This document shows positions 1 to 7,979 of a DNA stretch of 39,732 nucleotides, one piece after another. This DNA comes from Colwellia sp. (lineage in GTDB: Bacteria; Pseudomonadota; Gammaproteobacteria; Enterobacterales; Alteromonadaceae), in contig JAESPR010000056.1 in assembly GCA_016765685.1 (NCBI GenBank), positions 1 to 39,732 of the forward strand, read 5' to 3'. Every line of letters starts with the position of its first letter. Position 1 is the stretch's first letter. A program made the position numbers and the translations under genes. The notes under the pieces are model-generated. The model searched no databases and was not told the DNA's origin. It saw nothing but the letters and a program-made list of their open reading frames with translations.

Positions 1-338
1 TTTAAGTTGCTCCATTCCTTGTTGTATAAAGTCTCAATCCAAGATGTCCTGGCAATGCTATTACCATCCCTTGTTAGAATGTTAATCAACAAGCCAATTT
101 GAGCACCAGACATAGCAATTTGCTCTTGTATTTCCTTTTTGAAATATGACGATACTAAGGAAAACAAAGCAGTAATTTCACTACCAGATGCATTTTTTAT
201 TTGACCATCAATTTTACTAACTGATTTTGCTAATTGCTTGTCATCGTGCATAGCACCTGAGCATAATTTATCTAAACAAGAAATAAACTTGGATTTTTCT
301 ACTTGATTGATAGACGAGAGAACTTGGTTGAGTTTCAT
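1..338 (-). CDS. Unrecognised protein, N-terminal part only
   Basis: An open frame begins with ATG at 336-338 and stays open for 112 codons to the left edge, so the C-terminus lies outside the window. The visible part reads as a soluble, mostly helical protein without signal peptide or membrane segment. It starts MKLNQVLSSINQVEKSKF and contains a single Cys-rich spot (SCLDKLC). I do not recognise the family and see no catalytic motif. The frame has ordinary codon use for this genome, which supports it being real. It is separated from trkH by 123 bp on the same strand, and nothing links the two functionally. Confidence 0.6.
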   Translation of the reverse strand, partial: MKLNQVLSSINQVEKSKFISCLDKLCSGAMHDDKQLAKSVSKIDGQIKNASGSEITALFSLVSSYFKKEIQEQIAMSGAQIGLLINILTRDGNSIARTSWIETLYNKEWSNL

Positions 339-461
339 TTGCTGAGGCTACTCCATTAGTTAAATTACACAGGCTATATAATCCATAAAAACGATAATGA
401 TATCAAGTCTATTCTGTTGAATAGCATTTTATATCAAGGGGAATAAATTCACAGGTATTAA

Positions 462-1913
462 TTAGGTGCGCCAAAACGCTGGCGTAAATAATACTAACAA
501 GGTAAATATTTCTAACCGCCCAAATAACATCGCCATAATTAGAACCCACTTACTAGTATCCGCAATATCAGAGTAGTTAGCGGCAACTGCACCCAAACCT
601 GGGCCAAGGTTATTAATGGCAGCCGCTACCGCAGTAAAAGCGGTAAGTTCATCCATACCCGTAGCCAACAGCAATAACATGCAAATAACAAATACTGCTG
701 CGTAAGCCGAAAAGAAGCCCCAAACCGCTTCAACAACGCGATCGGGTAATACTTTTTTACCCATTTTAATACTAAAAACCGCTTTAGGATGAACTAACTT
801 ATTTAACTCGCGTAAGCCCTGCAAGTACAGTAATAAAACCCGTACTACTTTCATGCCGCCACCAGTACTCCCCGCGCAACCACCGATAAAACTAGCGAAA
901 ATTAATAATATCGGTAATAGGGTTGGCCAGTCGGCAAATGACGTGGTGGTAAATCCGGCGGTAGTACTTATTGATACCGACTGGAATAACGCTTGTTCAA
1001 AGGCTTGATCGGTATCTTGGTAGGTGCCTGAGGTTATTAATACCGTAAAACAAATCAGGGTTAATACGACCTGAATGGCAATGAAAACTTTAAACTCTGG
1101 ATCATAAAAATAATTTTTAAGGGATTTACTTTGTACAACCGCATAATGCAAGGCAAAATTAACCCCCGCAATCACCAAGAAAAAAACACAAATAAAGTTA
1201 ATGGCTGGGCTATTAAAATACCCCATACTGGCATCGTGAGTAGAAAAACCGCCAATGGCAATGGTTGAAAAAGAGTGACAAATAGCATCGAAAACTGACA
1301 TACCAGCAAACCAATAAGCCGTGGCACAAGCAATAGTTAATGATAAATAGATATACCATAAATGCTTGGCGGTATCAGCTATGCGCGGGGTCATTTTTGA
1401 GTCTTTGACTGGACCCGGTGTTTCTGCACGATATAACTGCATACCACCAATACCTAACATGGGTAATACCGCTACGGCTAACACGATGATCCCCATACCA
1501 CCTAACCACTGTAATTGTTGTCGATACCAAAGCACTGCGTGAGGTAAACCATCAATGTTCTTTAATATGGTTGCGCCTGTGGTGGTTAAGCCGGAAAAGG
1601 ATTCAAAAAAGGCATCGGTCACCGACAATGATGGTTGCTCTAAAATCATTAAAGGGATAGCCGAGAAACTTGCTAATACTAACCAAAAGAGCACCACAAT
1701 TAAGAAACCTTCTCGGGCTCTTAAATCTGTTTTTTCATTTCGATTGGGGTACCAAGCCAAAAAACCGGTAGTCAAACACCATAAAAAACCCATTAAAAAC
1801 GGTACACCACCACCATCACGGTAGATCATAGAAACAATGGCCGGCGGTAACATGGTGACACTAAGTAATGCCACCAATAAACCTAAGATTCTTATTATGT
1901 TTTTATATTGCAT
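462..1913 (-). CDS. trkH: Trk-type potassium uptake channel TrkH
   Basis: This is the membrane-embedded, potassium-conducting subunit of the Trk uptake system, which works with the cytoplasmic NAD-binding protein TrkA. The 483 residues match the usual TrkH length. Hydrophobic helices run through the whole protein, and the four half-pore loops with filter glycines are visible: TTTGAT near residue 110, AIGGFSTHD near 220, STTAGFTTTS near 315 and INNLGPGLG near 434. It is the last gene of a minus-strand set after pepQ and the yigZ remnant, with a 23-bp gap. The pepQ-yigZ-trkH order is the same as in Escherichia coli and supports the call. Confidence 0.95.
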   Translation of the reverse strand: MQYKNIIRILGLLVALLSVTMLPPAIVSMIYRDGGGVPFLMGFLWCLTTGFLAWYPNRNEKTDLRAREGFLIVVLFWLVLASFSAIPLMILEQPSLSVTDAFFESFSGLTTTGATILKNIDGLPHAVLWYRQQLQWLGGMGIIVLAVAVLPMLGIGGMQLYRAETPGPVKDSKMTPRIADTAKHLWYIYLSLTIACATAYWFAGMSVFDAICHSFSTIAIGGFSTHDASMGYFNSPAINFICVFFLVIAGVNFALHYAVVQSKSLKNYFYDPEFKVFIAIQVVLTLICFTVLITSGTYQDTDQAFEQALFQSVSISTTAGFTTTSFADWPTLLPILLIFASFIGGCAGSTGGGMKVVRVLLLYLQGLRELNKLVHPKAVFSIKMGKKVLPDRVVEAVWGFFSAYAAVFVICMLLLLATGMDELTAFTAVAAAINNLGPGLGAVAANYSDIADTSKWVLIMAMLFGRLEIFTLLVLFTPAFWRT

Positions 1914-1936
1914 TAGACGTTATTGTTGTTTGATAA

Positions 1937-2131
1937 CTATGGTTTGTCAGTAGACAGTAAGGTTAATTTTCCTGCTGATAATGTTTGCAGCTTATGCTCA
2001 ACCCAAGCTAATTTGGCTTGGGGTATCAATAAACTAAACCGCACTTGTTGCAAATATTCTTGTTCGGTAACTTGCCCTGCTACTTGGCTAATTATATGTA
2101 GTACATCATCAACTTGATTACAATACAACAT
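1937..2131 (-). pseudogene. yigZ: YigZ (IMPACT family) remnant: C-terminal DUF1949 domain only
   Basis: The 64 residues resemble the last third of YigZ, the small ferredoxin-like DUF1949 domain (about 205 residues in the full protein). They include a segment like the C-terminal strand pattern LLIPQAKLAWVEHKLQ. The N-terminal UPF0029/IMPACT domain is absent. The position between pepQ and trkH is exactly where intact yigZ sits in relatives. Its ATG overlaps the pepQ stop (TAATG), so it could still be translated by coupling. Either this is a deletion remnant or a retained stand-alone domain. The assignment rests on remembered YigZ sequence, not on a search. Confidence 0.6.
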
Positions 2132-3462
2132 TAATCTAAACCCGCATCCCGAGTCATATTCTCATTATGTGACTGATGAACAATGATGTTATCTTCAATG
2201 CGAATACCACCAAAGCTGCGCATTTCATCAACTTGTTGCCAATTAACTTGGTCGCTGTTGGTTGAGTTTTTTAAATTTTGCAATAAAGAATCAATAAAAT
2301 ACAAACCCGGCTCAATGGTAAATACTTGCCCTGCTTCAATTATTCGTGATGTACGCAAAAAAGGATGTTGTTCGGGTGAACTTATATGCGTGCCGCGCTC
2401 GTCGGCCATAAAACCGCCCATATCATGAACTTGTAAACCCAAATGATGCCCTAACCCATGGGGAAAAAAGGTACTTACTACGCCTGATTCTACTGCAGTA
2501 TCAGCACTAACATTGATAAAATTAAACTCTGCGAGCACCTTGGCTATTTCTTGGTAAGTGACAATATGTACATCTACATAACTCATGCCCGGCTTTAACG
2601 CATCAACAGCGATTAACATTAACTGATCCATACGCGCAATTAACTCAGCAAATTTATCTCGCTTAAATGAATAGGTACGGGTGATGTCAGCGGCATAACC
2701 ATTAAAGTTTGCGCCCGCATCAATTAACAAAGACTGATGAACTTGCGGTGCTCTTTTTTCAAAAGTCATATAATGCAAAATAGAGCAGTTTTTATTTAAC
2801 GCCACTATATTGGCATAAGGGGTTTCGTTATGAGTGTAACCAATGGCACTCAAATACGCATTTTGGATCTCATACTCAGTATCACCCGTAAAAAAAGCCT
2901 TTTTTGCCGCTTGATGCGCGGTGACTGCCAAGGTATTTGATTGCCGCATACATGTTTGCTCATAGGCAGTTTTATATGCCCGATGATAATGAAAGTAATT
3001 AAGCAGAGGTTCTGGGTTAATTACAGTAAACCCTAACGCCGTGGCTACTTCAATGTGACTGCCAATATAAGCAAAACCTTTTTTATCATAAGGTAATAAT
3101 TTGCCGACATCACTGGCTTGTTTTAATATTTTTATATTAAAAAAATCACCCCAATAACTTTCTGCTAATGGGATGATTTTATGCCAAAAATCAACCGGCT
3201 GATAATATATTAGTGTCGGTTTATCTTCACCATTAACAATAAGCCAACAGTTGGGTGATTCAATTAAAGGCAACCAGTGTTTAAAATGGGGGTTAACTCT
3301 AAAAGGGTAAGTATTATCATCAAGAAAGGCTTTAATTTCTTGGCCAGAATGGATAACTACACCGTCAATATTTTCACGAGATAAAGCTTGTTTGGTTCTT
3401 TGCTGCAAACATTCGATATGTGCTGGATATTCTTCTTTTAGTTTATTGATAAATATACTCAT
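2131..3462 (-). CDS. pepQ: Xaa-Pro dipeptidase PepQ
   Basis: A cytoplasmic metallopeptidase of the M24B family that splits X-Pro dipeptides; some members also hydrolyse organophosphate esters. The 443 residues match PepQ (443 in E. coli). The pita-bread fold signatures are present: LLIDAGANFNGYAADITRTY supplies the two metal-binding aspartates, HGLGHHLGLQVHD the histidine, FTIEPGLYF the first glutamate and GGIRIEDNIIV the second. The start is well supported by an AGGAG seven bases upstream of the ATG. It heads the cluster pepQ - yigZ remnant - trkH and overlaps the next frame by one base. Confidence 0.95.
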   Translation of the reverse strand: MSIFINKLKEEYPAHIECLQQRTKQALSRENIDGVVIHSGQEIKAFLDDNTYPFRVNPHFKHWLPLIESPNCWLIVNGEDKPTLIYYQPVDFWHKIIPLAESYWGDFFNIKILKQASDVGKLLPYDKKGFAYIGSHIEVATALGFTVINPEPLLNYFHYHRAYKTAYEQTCMRQSNTLAVTAHQAAKKAFFTGDTEYEIQNAYLSAIGYTHNETPYANIVALNKNCSILHYMTFEKRAPQVHQSLLIDAGANFNGYAADITRTYSFKRDKFAELIARMDQLMLIAVDALKPGMSYVDVHIVTYQEIAKVLAEFNFINVSADTAVESGVVSTFFPHGLGHHLGLQVHDMGGFMADERGTHISSPEQHPFLRTSRIIEAGQVFTIEPGLYFIDSLLQNLKNSTNSDQVNWQQVDEMRSFGGIRIEDNIIVHQSHNENMTRDAGLD

Positions 3463-3571
3463 TAAACACTCCTATAATTTTCAACATAATATCATACCCC
3501 TTTAATTTCTTACTACCCTTCAATGATTTTCATAAGGTGTGAATAAATGTTTGCCGTGATATAAAAAATAG

Positions 3572-5506
3572 CTAGTCACCAATACTCATGTTTATTACTT
3601 GCTCAAAAAGCTGACTAACCTGTCCCGGTTGGTGTTGATAAATTTCTTGATAGGCTAAAACACTTTTGACATAGTTTCGCGTTTCTTTATAGGGAATGGT
3701 TTCAATCCAAATATCAGCCGGCAAGGCTTTGGTATTTTTAAGCCAACTCCGAACTCGGTAGGGACCAGCATTGTAAGCCGCAGTTGCCAGCACTTGATTA
3801 CCCTTGTTTTTATCTAAGAGGATCTTTAAATATTGGGTGCCCAGCTGAATGTTATTCTCTGCATTAAGTAAATAACGACTATTAATTCTACCCTTTTTTA
3901 AGCTCTTGGCGGTATTAGGCATTAGTTGCATTAACCCTTTTGCACCTGCTGGTGAGTGGGCATCGGTCATAAAAGCACTTTCTTTTCTAGCAATGGCAAA
4001 TGCCCATGAGGGCGCTATTTTTTGCGTGATGGCATGACGACTTATTTCTTTATCAAACGCCTTAGGAAAGCGTAAATTTACATCATTTAAATAACCAACA
4101 TTAGCCAAAGTAAAGATTGTTCGGTCAAACCATTGGTTTTCATTAGCCACTTTCGCCACAATTAATTTTTCACGGTTAGTTAACTGGGTAAGTAAATAAT
4201 TCCATTCAGAGCGCGCTTTATGATATCGCCCTAATGAATAAAATTCGAAAGCTCTTTTCACTGCAGGATAACTAACAACGTTACGCTTTTCTGCTAACGT
4301 AAACTCTAACGGCTCATGTTGTAAGTTTGTGGGTGTTTGTAAAGTGCTTGCCGCTAAAAAACCGTAATAATGACGCTTATTAGCAAGTTGCTGTAATAAA
4401 TATTTGCCTCGCTCATTTAAACCGGTTGCTATTAACGCCCTTGCGTACCAGTATTTCCACTTTAAATCATCTTTATATTTAGCAGGTAGTTGCTTTAAGT
4501 CAACAATGAGTCGCTGCCAATCTTGTTGTTTTAATGCTTGCGATAGACGCCATTGCAGCATGTTTTTACTGAGCGAATTAAAATCAAGTTTATCTAACCA
4601 CAATTGTGCCGCATGATGGCTTTTTACCGATAAGGCTAAGGCAAATTTTTCGGTAATCTGTCGCTGTTGAGCACGAGTAAAGCTAAATTGCTGTTGTGCT
4701 TTTCTGAAACTACGAATCGCTGTATCAGGATAACGCCAAATAAGTCGTTTCAAACCATAAGTTAATATTTGGCTTTCTCGTACCGACTTATTAGGAAAGT
4801 GTTTCAACTTGCTTACCAACGAAGGGTCACGACGAACTTTATGCCACAACGTTGCCAAGTATTGTTGCTCTGGCGGTAGTAACTTGGTCAGGTAAGGGAT
4901 TAAGGTATGTTTGCCCCCATCCGCCGCTAAACTAATACGTTGCCAGATCACATCATTCGTACGGTAACCTGCTTTTTGCCAGCGTTTAAATAAGGGATCA
5001 CACGCTTTGTCTTGTGACTTGCCTACAACCCACAGCTTAGTTACCTGTGATAACACCACACTTTCAGGCAGGCCAGATAACAAATTAAAATTTAATTGGT
5101 GACAAACAAGTTTCGCATTTGACGTTGGTTTATAAGCCTGTAAAAACAGCAATCCTTGCTTTTTATTGGCGAGATAATTAAGCCATTTTTTTCGCAGTGG
5201 CCAATCAAGTGGAGAGCCTTGGTATTTATCTAAAAAAGCGGTTATTTCTAGTGCCTTAGACAAACGCATGGTAGACAACAAACGTTGCTGATCTAAATAT
5301 GGCTGTAAAGGATAATAGTGTAATTTATTATAGAGTGTTTGGTATTGAGCAGAGCTGCTGTTATAGATTAGTTCTTCCGCTTTAATAAATTGTTGTTGCT
5401 GAGTTTTATCTACGGCTAATTTTAACGCTTTACCCGCAAAAACACTCGAGCTGAAACTAACAAGGGTAAGTATTAATAATATTTTTTGCACTAAACTAGT
5501 CAGCAT
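3572..5506 (-). CDS. slt: Soluble lytic murein transglycosylase Slt
   Basis: A periplasmic enzyme that cleaves the MurNAc-GlcNAc bond of peptidoglycan and leaves 1,6-anhydro ends. The 644 residues equal Slt70 in length. The first about 24 residues form a signal peptide ending near VFAGKA. A long helical region, the superhelical U and L domains of Slt70, fills the middle. The C-terminal lysozyme-like domain carries ARKESAF with catalytic Glu509, then GAKGLMQLMPNTA and AAYNAGPYRVRSWL, the standard SLT motifs. The gene is divergent from tusA, and the 113-bp space between them must hold both promoters. Confidence 0.95.
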   Translation of the reverse strand: MLTSLVQKILLILTLVSFSSSVFAGKALKLAVDKTQQQQFIKAEELIYNSSSAQYQTLYNKLHYYPLQPYLDQQRLLSTMRLSKALEITAFLDKYQGSPLDWPLRKKWLNYLANKKQGLLFLQAYKPTSNAKLVCHQLNFNLLSGLPESVVLSQVTKLWVVGKSQDKACDPLFKRWQKAGYRTNDVIWQRISLAADGGKHTLIPYLTKLLPPEQQYLATLWHKVRRDPSLVSKLKHFPNKSVRESQILTYGLKRLIWRYPDTAIRSFRKAQQQFSFTRAQQRQITEKFALALSVKSHHAAQLWLDKLDFNSLSKNMLQWRLSQALKQQDWQRLIVDLKQLPAKYKDDLKWKYWYARALIATGLNERGKYLLQQLANKRHYYGFLAASTLQTPTNLQHEPLEFTLAEKRNVVSYPAVKRAFEFYSLGRYHKARSEWNYLLTQLTNREKLIVAKVANENQWFDRTIFTLANVGYLNDVNLRFPKAFDKEISRHAITQKIAPSWAFAIARKESAFMTDAHSPAGAKGLMQLMPNTAKSLKKGRINSRYLLNAENNIQLGTQYLKILLDKNKGNQVLATAAYNAGPYRVRSWLKNTKALPADIWIETIPYKETRNYVKSVLAYQEIYQHQPGQVSQLFEQVINMSIGD

Positions 5507-5619
5507 TAAATTTCCATTTTCCTAAAACATCTTTAATCCTCGCAAGTATAGAGCAAGACAGCCTAAATAAAAATGAAGTAGAATAGTTATCATCACTTTT
5601 CTGTCATTAAATTTTATTC

Positions 5620-5865
5620 ATGCCAAGCGATATTTTTCAACAAACTGATCATACTTTAGATGCTATGGGTTTACGCTGTCCAGAGCCCGTAATGATGGTT
5701 CGGTTAAAAATACGTAAAATTTCGTCTGGGCAAACATTATTAATACAGTGTGATGACCCCTCGACCACTCGTGACATCCCCAGTTTTTGTCGGTTTATGG
5801 AACACGAGCTTATTGCTAAACAAGTGGATAAAAAGCCTTATTTATACGTAATAAAGAAAGCTTAA
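5620..5865 (+). CDS. tusA: Sulfur carrier protein TusA
   Basis: TusA accepts persulfide sulfur from the cysteine desulfurase IscS and passes it along the Tus relay toward 2-thiouridine in tRNA. In many bacteria it also feeds other sulfur pathways. The 81 residues are the usual size. The signature [16 protein letters not shown] contains the active Cys20 in the CPxP motif at the start of the first helix. The end, [19 protein letters not shown], matches the family's last strand. No strong ribosome-binding site is visible before the ATG. Confidence 0.93.
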   Translation: MPSDIFQQTDHTLDAMGLRCPEPVMMVRLKIRKISSGQTLLIQCDDPSTTRDIPSFCRFMEHELIAKQVDKKPYLYVIKKA

Positions 5866-5915
5866 TTGTAAGTAGTTATTTCCTTTAGGAACTTCTTTGT
5901 TCTTTAATGCTCTAT

Positions 5916-5965
5916 AGTGGTGATATCTTTACTAAGCGAAAGTGGTGATATCTTTACTAAGCGAA
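5916..5965 (+). repeat. Perfect 25-bp tandem duplication upstream of the signal peptidase gene
   Basis: Two identical 25-base copies, each beginning agtggtgatatc and ending actaagcgaa, lie back to back at 5916-5940 and 5941-5965. They end 22 bases before the start codon of the downstream gene, so they sit in its likely leader or promoter. Perfect identity suggests a recent duplication. Confidence 0.9.
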
Positions 5966-5987
5966 GTACTAAACGGAGTTACTTTTA

Positions 5988-6647
5988 ATGAAATTTTTTC
6001 AAAAACTTTGGCAAAACAACAAACAATTCATTGTTTTTATCTTATTAATGTCAGTTTTTCGCAGTGCCATTGCCGACTGGTACACTGTGCCTACGGGCTC
6101 AATGCAGCCAACAATTAAGGAAGGGGATCGCATCATAGTAAATAAAATGGCTTATGATTTAAGATTTCCCTTTAGCCAATTATCCTTATTAACTACCGGC
6201 GAACCACAACGCGGTGAAATTGTAGTGTTTGAGTCAAAAGCAGCGAAAAATCGTTTAATCAAACGCATGATTGGCTTGCCGGGTGATGTTATTAAAATGA
6301 GCAATGAAACCCTTTATATCAACTCCAAAGCGCTTACCTACCAAATTACCGAACAAAATGCCGAGCAATTGTTTGCCACCGAGCAAGTTGACGCTATCAG
6401 CCATGTTATTCGCATTGATAAAACTCGCAGCGCTCAACTTAGTAGCTTTGGCCCTATTACGGTACCCGCTGACCACTACCTTGTACTGGGCGATAACCGC
6501 CGCAATAGTAGTGACTCAAGAGTTTATGGTTTTGTGCCTCGTCACGAGTTAAAAGGCAAAGCAACCACCATTGCTTTCTCTGTTGATTATGACAATTACT
6601 ACCTACCGCGCGACAATCGTTTTTTTAAAGATATTTATGGTATTTAG
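5988..6647 (+). CDS. lepB: Signal peptidase I, short form
   Basis: A membrane-bound serine protease that removes signal peptides from exported proteins. The 219 residues contain one N-terminal membrane segment (about residues 12-29). The catalytic box is PTGSMQPTIKEGD with Ser38, and the catalytic lysine is Lys92 in IKRMIGLPGD. The GDNRRNSSDSRVYG motif near the C-terminus completes the S26 family set. It lacks the second membrane helix and the long insert of E. coli LepB (324 residues) and is not next to lepA, rnc or era, so it may be an additional paralogue. The start is supported by GGAG about 10 bases upstream. Confidence 0.9.
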   Translation: MKFFQKLWQNNKQFIVFILLMSVFRSAIADWYTVPTGSMQPTIKEGDRIIVNKMAYDLRFPFSQLSLLTTGEPQRGEIVVFESKAAKNRLIKRMIGLPGDVIKMSNETLYINSKALTYQITEQNAEQLFATEQVDAISHVIRIDKTRSAQLSSFGPITVPADHYLVLGDNRRNSSDSRVYGFVPRHELKGKATTIAFSVDYDNYYLPRDNRFFKDIYGI

Positions 6648-6976
6648 TGACTATTTTAGCGGATCTGAATATGTTTATAAGGTGTATGTTCAGCCAAGCT
6701 GTTGTCGGTTTGCTTTTACTTGTTTACAGTAGATAAAAATCTTTTTTGTTATTAGCGAATGTCACTACTATTTTAACTATTTCACTTGTTTGGTTGTGTT
6801 TTTTGACTAACCAAAACCACCGCAAATCTTAACCGATTGATTTATAGCATTAAAACACTTGGCACGAATTGTGGTTATATTATGGTCTAACCGTTCTGTT
6901 CTCGCTTAATTTAGCTTGAATAAATCGCATAACAATCGTTAATAAAATATATAAAGAATTAAAAGGAATCTTAACC
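6648..6976. other. 329-bp intergenic region
   Basis: No open frame of note and no clear terminator were found after the signal peptidase gene. The last 100 bases probably hold the promoter of the downstream lipoprotein gene, but no confident -35/-10 pair can be picked. An AAAAGGAATC stretch just before 6977 serves as its ribosome-binding site. Confidence 0.5.
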
Positions 6977-7798
6977 ATGAAATTATCCACTTCGTTGATA
7001 GCAATTGCCACCATAACACTATTGAGTGGTTGTGTTGTTGTAATGTCCTCCTCCTACGCTAATTTTCACACACAAAAAACCTTAACGTTAGAGGTCAGTC
7101 AATTATCGACTTTAGTGATTGATGCTGGTTCGGGTTCACTAGAGGTGCGTGGTCAAGCCGATATCGATGAAATTCGTGTTATCGCTGATATTTACACAGA
7201 TAAAAAATATAAGAATAACTACCAGTTGTCATTAACCGATAGTAAAGATAAAGCATATTTAACGGCAAAAATTAACAATAGTTCCGGCTTTTGGCAGGGT
7301 AGATCTCCTTATATTGATGTGCAGGTGATTGTGCCGCAACGCATGATGCTTGATATTAATGATAGCTCGGGTGATTTGCTATTGAGTAATATCCATGCTC
7401 ATATCGAGTTAATTGATGGTTCAGGTGGTATTGATATTACTCATGTTATCGGAAATTTAACACTTAATGATGGCTCAGGTGAGCTTAATATTGCTCATAT
7501 TCGTGGTGATGTGACGATTAAAGATGGCTCGGGTGATATGCAGCTAGATGATATTCAAGGTAATGTTAATATTAATGATGGTTCTGGGAGTATTCACGCT
7601 CAGAATATCACTGGCACAGCAGTGCTTGAAGATGGCTCAGGCGATATGATGGTGCGTAATGTTGAAGGTATGGTGACTATTGAAGATGGCTCGGGTGATA
7701 TTGATGTGCAAAGTGTTGGTGGTTTGAAATTACTTGAGACTGGCTCGGGTGGTTTGCGCGTTAAAAGTGTTAAAGGTTATTTTGAAGTAGATGGTTAA
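6977..7798 (+). CDS. Lipoprotein with 18-residue beta-helix repeats (DUF4097-like)
   Basis: The N-terminus is a lipoprotein signal with lipobox LLSGC (Cys19), so the protein should be lipid-anchored to a membrane. From residue 129 to 272 it consists of eight consecutive 18-residue units, each starting DGSG or a close variant and carrying alternating hydrophobic positions. This predicts a small right-handed beta-helix like the DUF4097/DUF2807 adhesin-type domains, whose biochemical role is unknown. The preceding part (residues 35-128) contains another related turn (DAGSGSLEV). The unit length is constant at 54 bases, from 7361. No enzyme motif is seen. A strong terminator follows at 7902. Confidence 0.8.
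   Translation: MKLSTSLIAIATITLLSGCVVVMSSSYANFHTQKTLTLEVSQLSTLVIDAGSGSLEVRGQADIDEIRVIADIYTDKKYKNNYQLSLTDSKDKAYLTAKINNSSGFWQGRSPYIDVQVIVPQRMMLDINDSSGDLLLSNIHAHIELIDGSGGIDITHVIGNLTLNDGSGELNIAHIRGDVTIKDGSGDMQLDDIQGNVNINDGSGSIHAQNITGTAVLEDGSGDMMVRNVEGMVTIEDGSGDIDVQSVGGLKLLETGSGGLRVKSVKGYFEVDG
7361..7792 (+). repeat. Eight 54-bp coding repeats (18-aa units)
   Basis: The codons for DSSG/DGSG/TGSG recur exactly every 54 bases without insertions, for example at 7361 and 7415. The DNA of neighbouring units has diverged clearly, apart from a shared gatggctcgggtgat-like core. The repeat is therefore old and is maintained at protein level rather than being a fresh tandem array. Confidence 0.85.
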
Positions 7799-7901
7799 AG
7801 CTGTTTATACTCGTTCTGAGTAGGAATCGGACTTTTTGGTGTCCTGAATATCACTTTTCCAAAAAAGTGCCTTCTTATGACGAGCCACTGAGTGAGCTTG
7901 G

Positions 7902-7930
7902 AACTACTATTTTTTAATAGTAGTTTTTTA
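7902..7930 (+). terminator. Rho-independent terminator
   Basis: A perfect 10-bp stem (aactactatt / aatagtagtt) with a tttt loop is followed by a run of T. It lies about 100 bp after the lipoprotein stop and should end its transcript. Confidence 0.8.
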
Positions 7931-7979
7931 TTGCCTAAATGATTATAAAAAGAAACTACAAGGGTGAAGTAAAGAACAA

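Noticed and set aside
1555-1824. 89-residue plus-strand frame inside trkH
   Set aside because: It is fully antisense to a well-supported gene, with composition expected of a shadow frame. The same applies to other antisense frames, for example in ftsY, atpA and nirB.
6695-6707. caagc followed by tgttgtcgg, matching the putative target duplication plus TGT end, as a left end of the Tn7-like element
   Set aside because: No TnsB-type repeats lie inside it, and it would place the lipoprotein gene within the element. An eight-base match is expected by chance at about this frequency.
6860-6874. Sigma-54-like tggcacg upstream of the lipoprotein gene
   Set aside because: The -24 half is good, but the -12 half reads gtgg instead of TTGC.
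6977-7798. Repeats in the lipoprotein gene as a possible CRISPR or non-coding array
   Set aside because: The 54-bp period is in frame and the conservation is at protein level, with no identical repeats or unique spacers.
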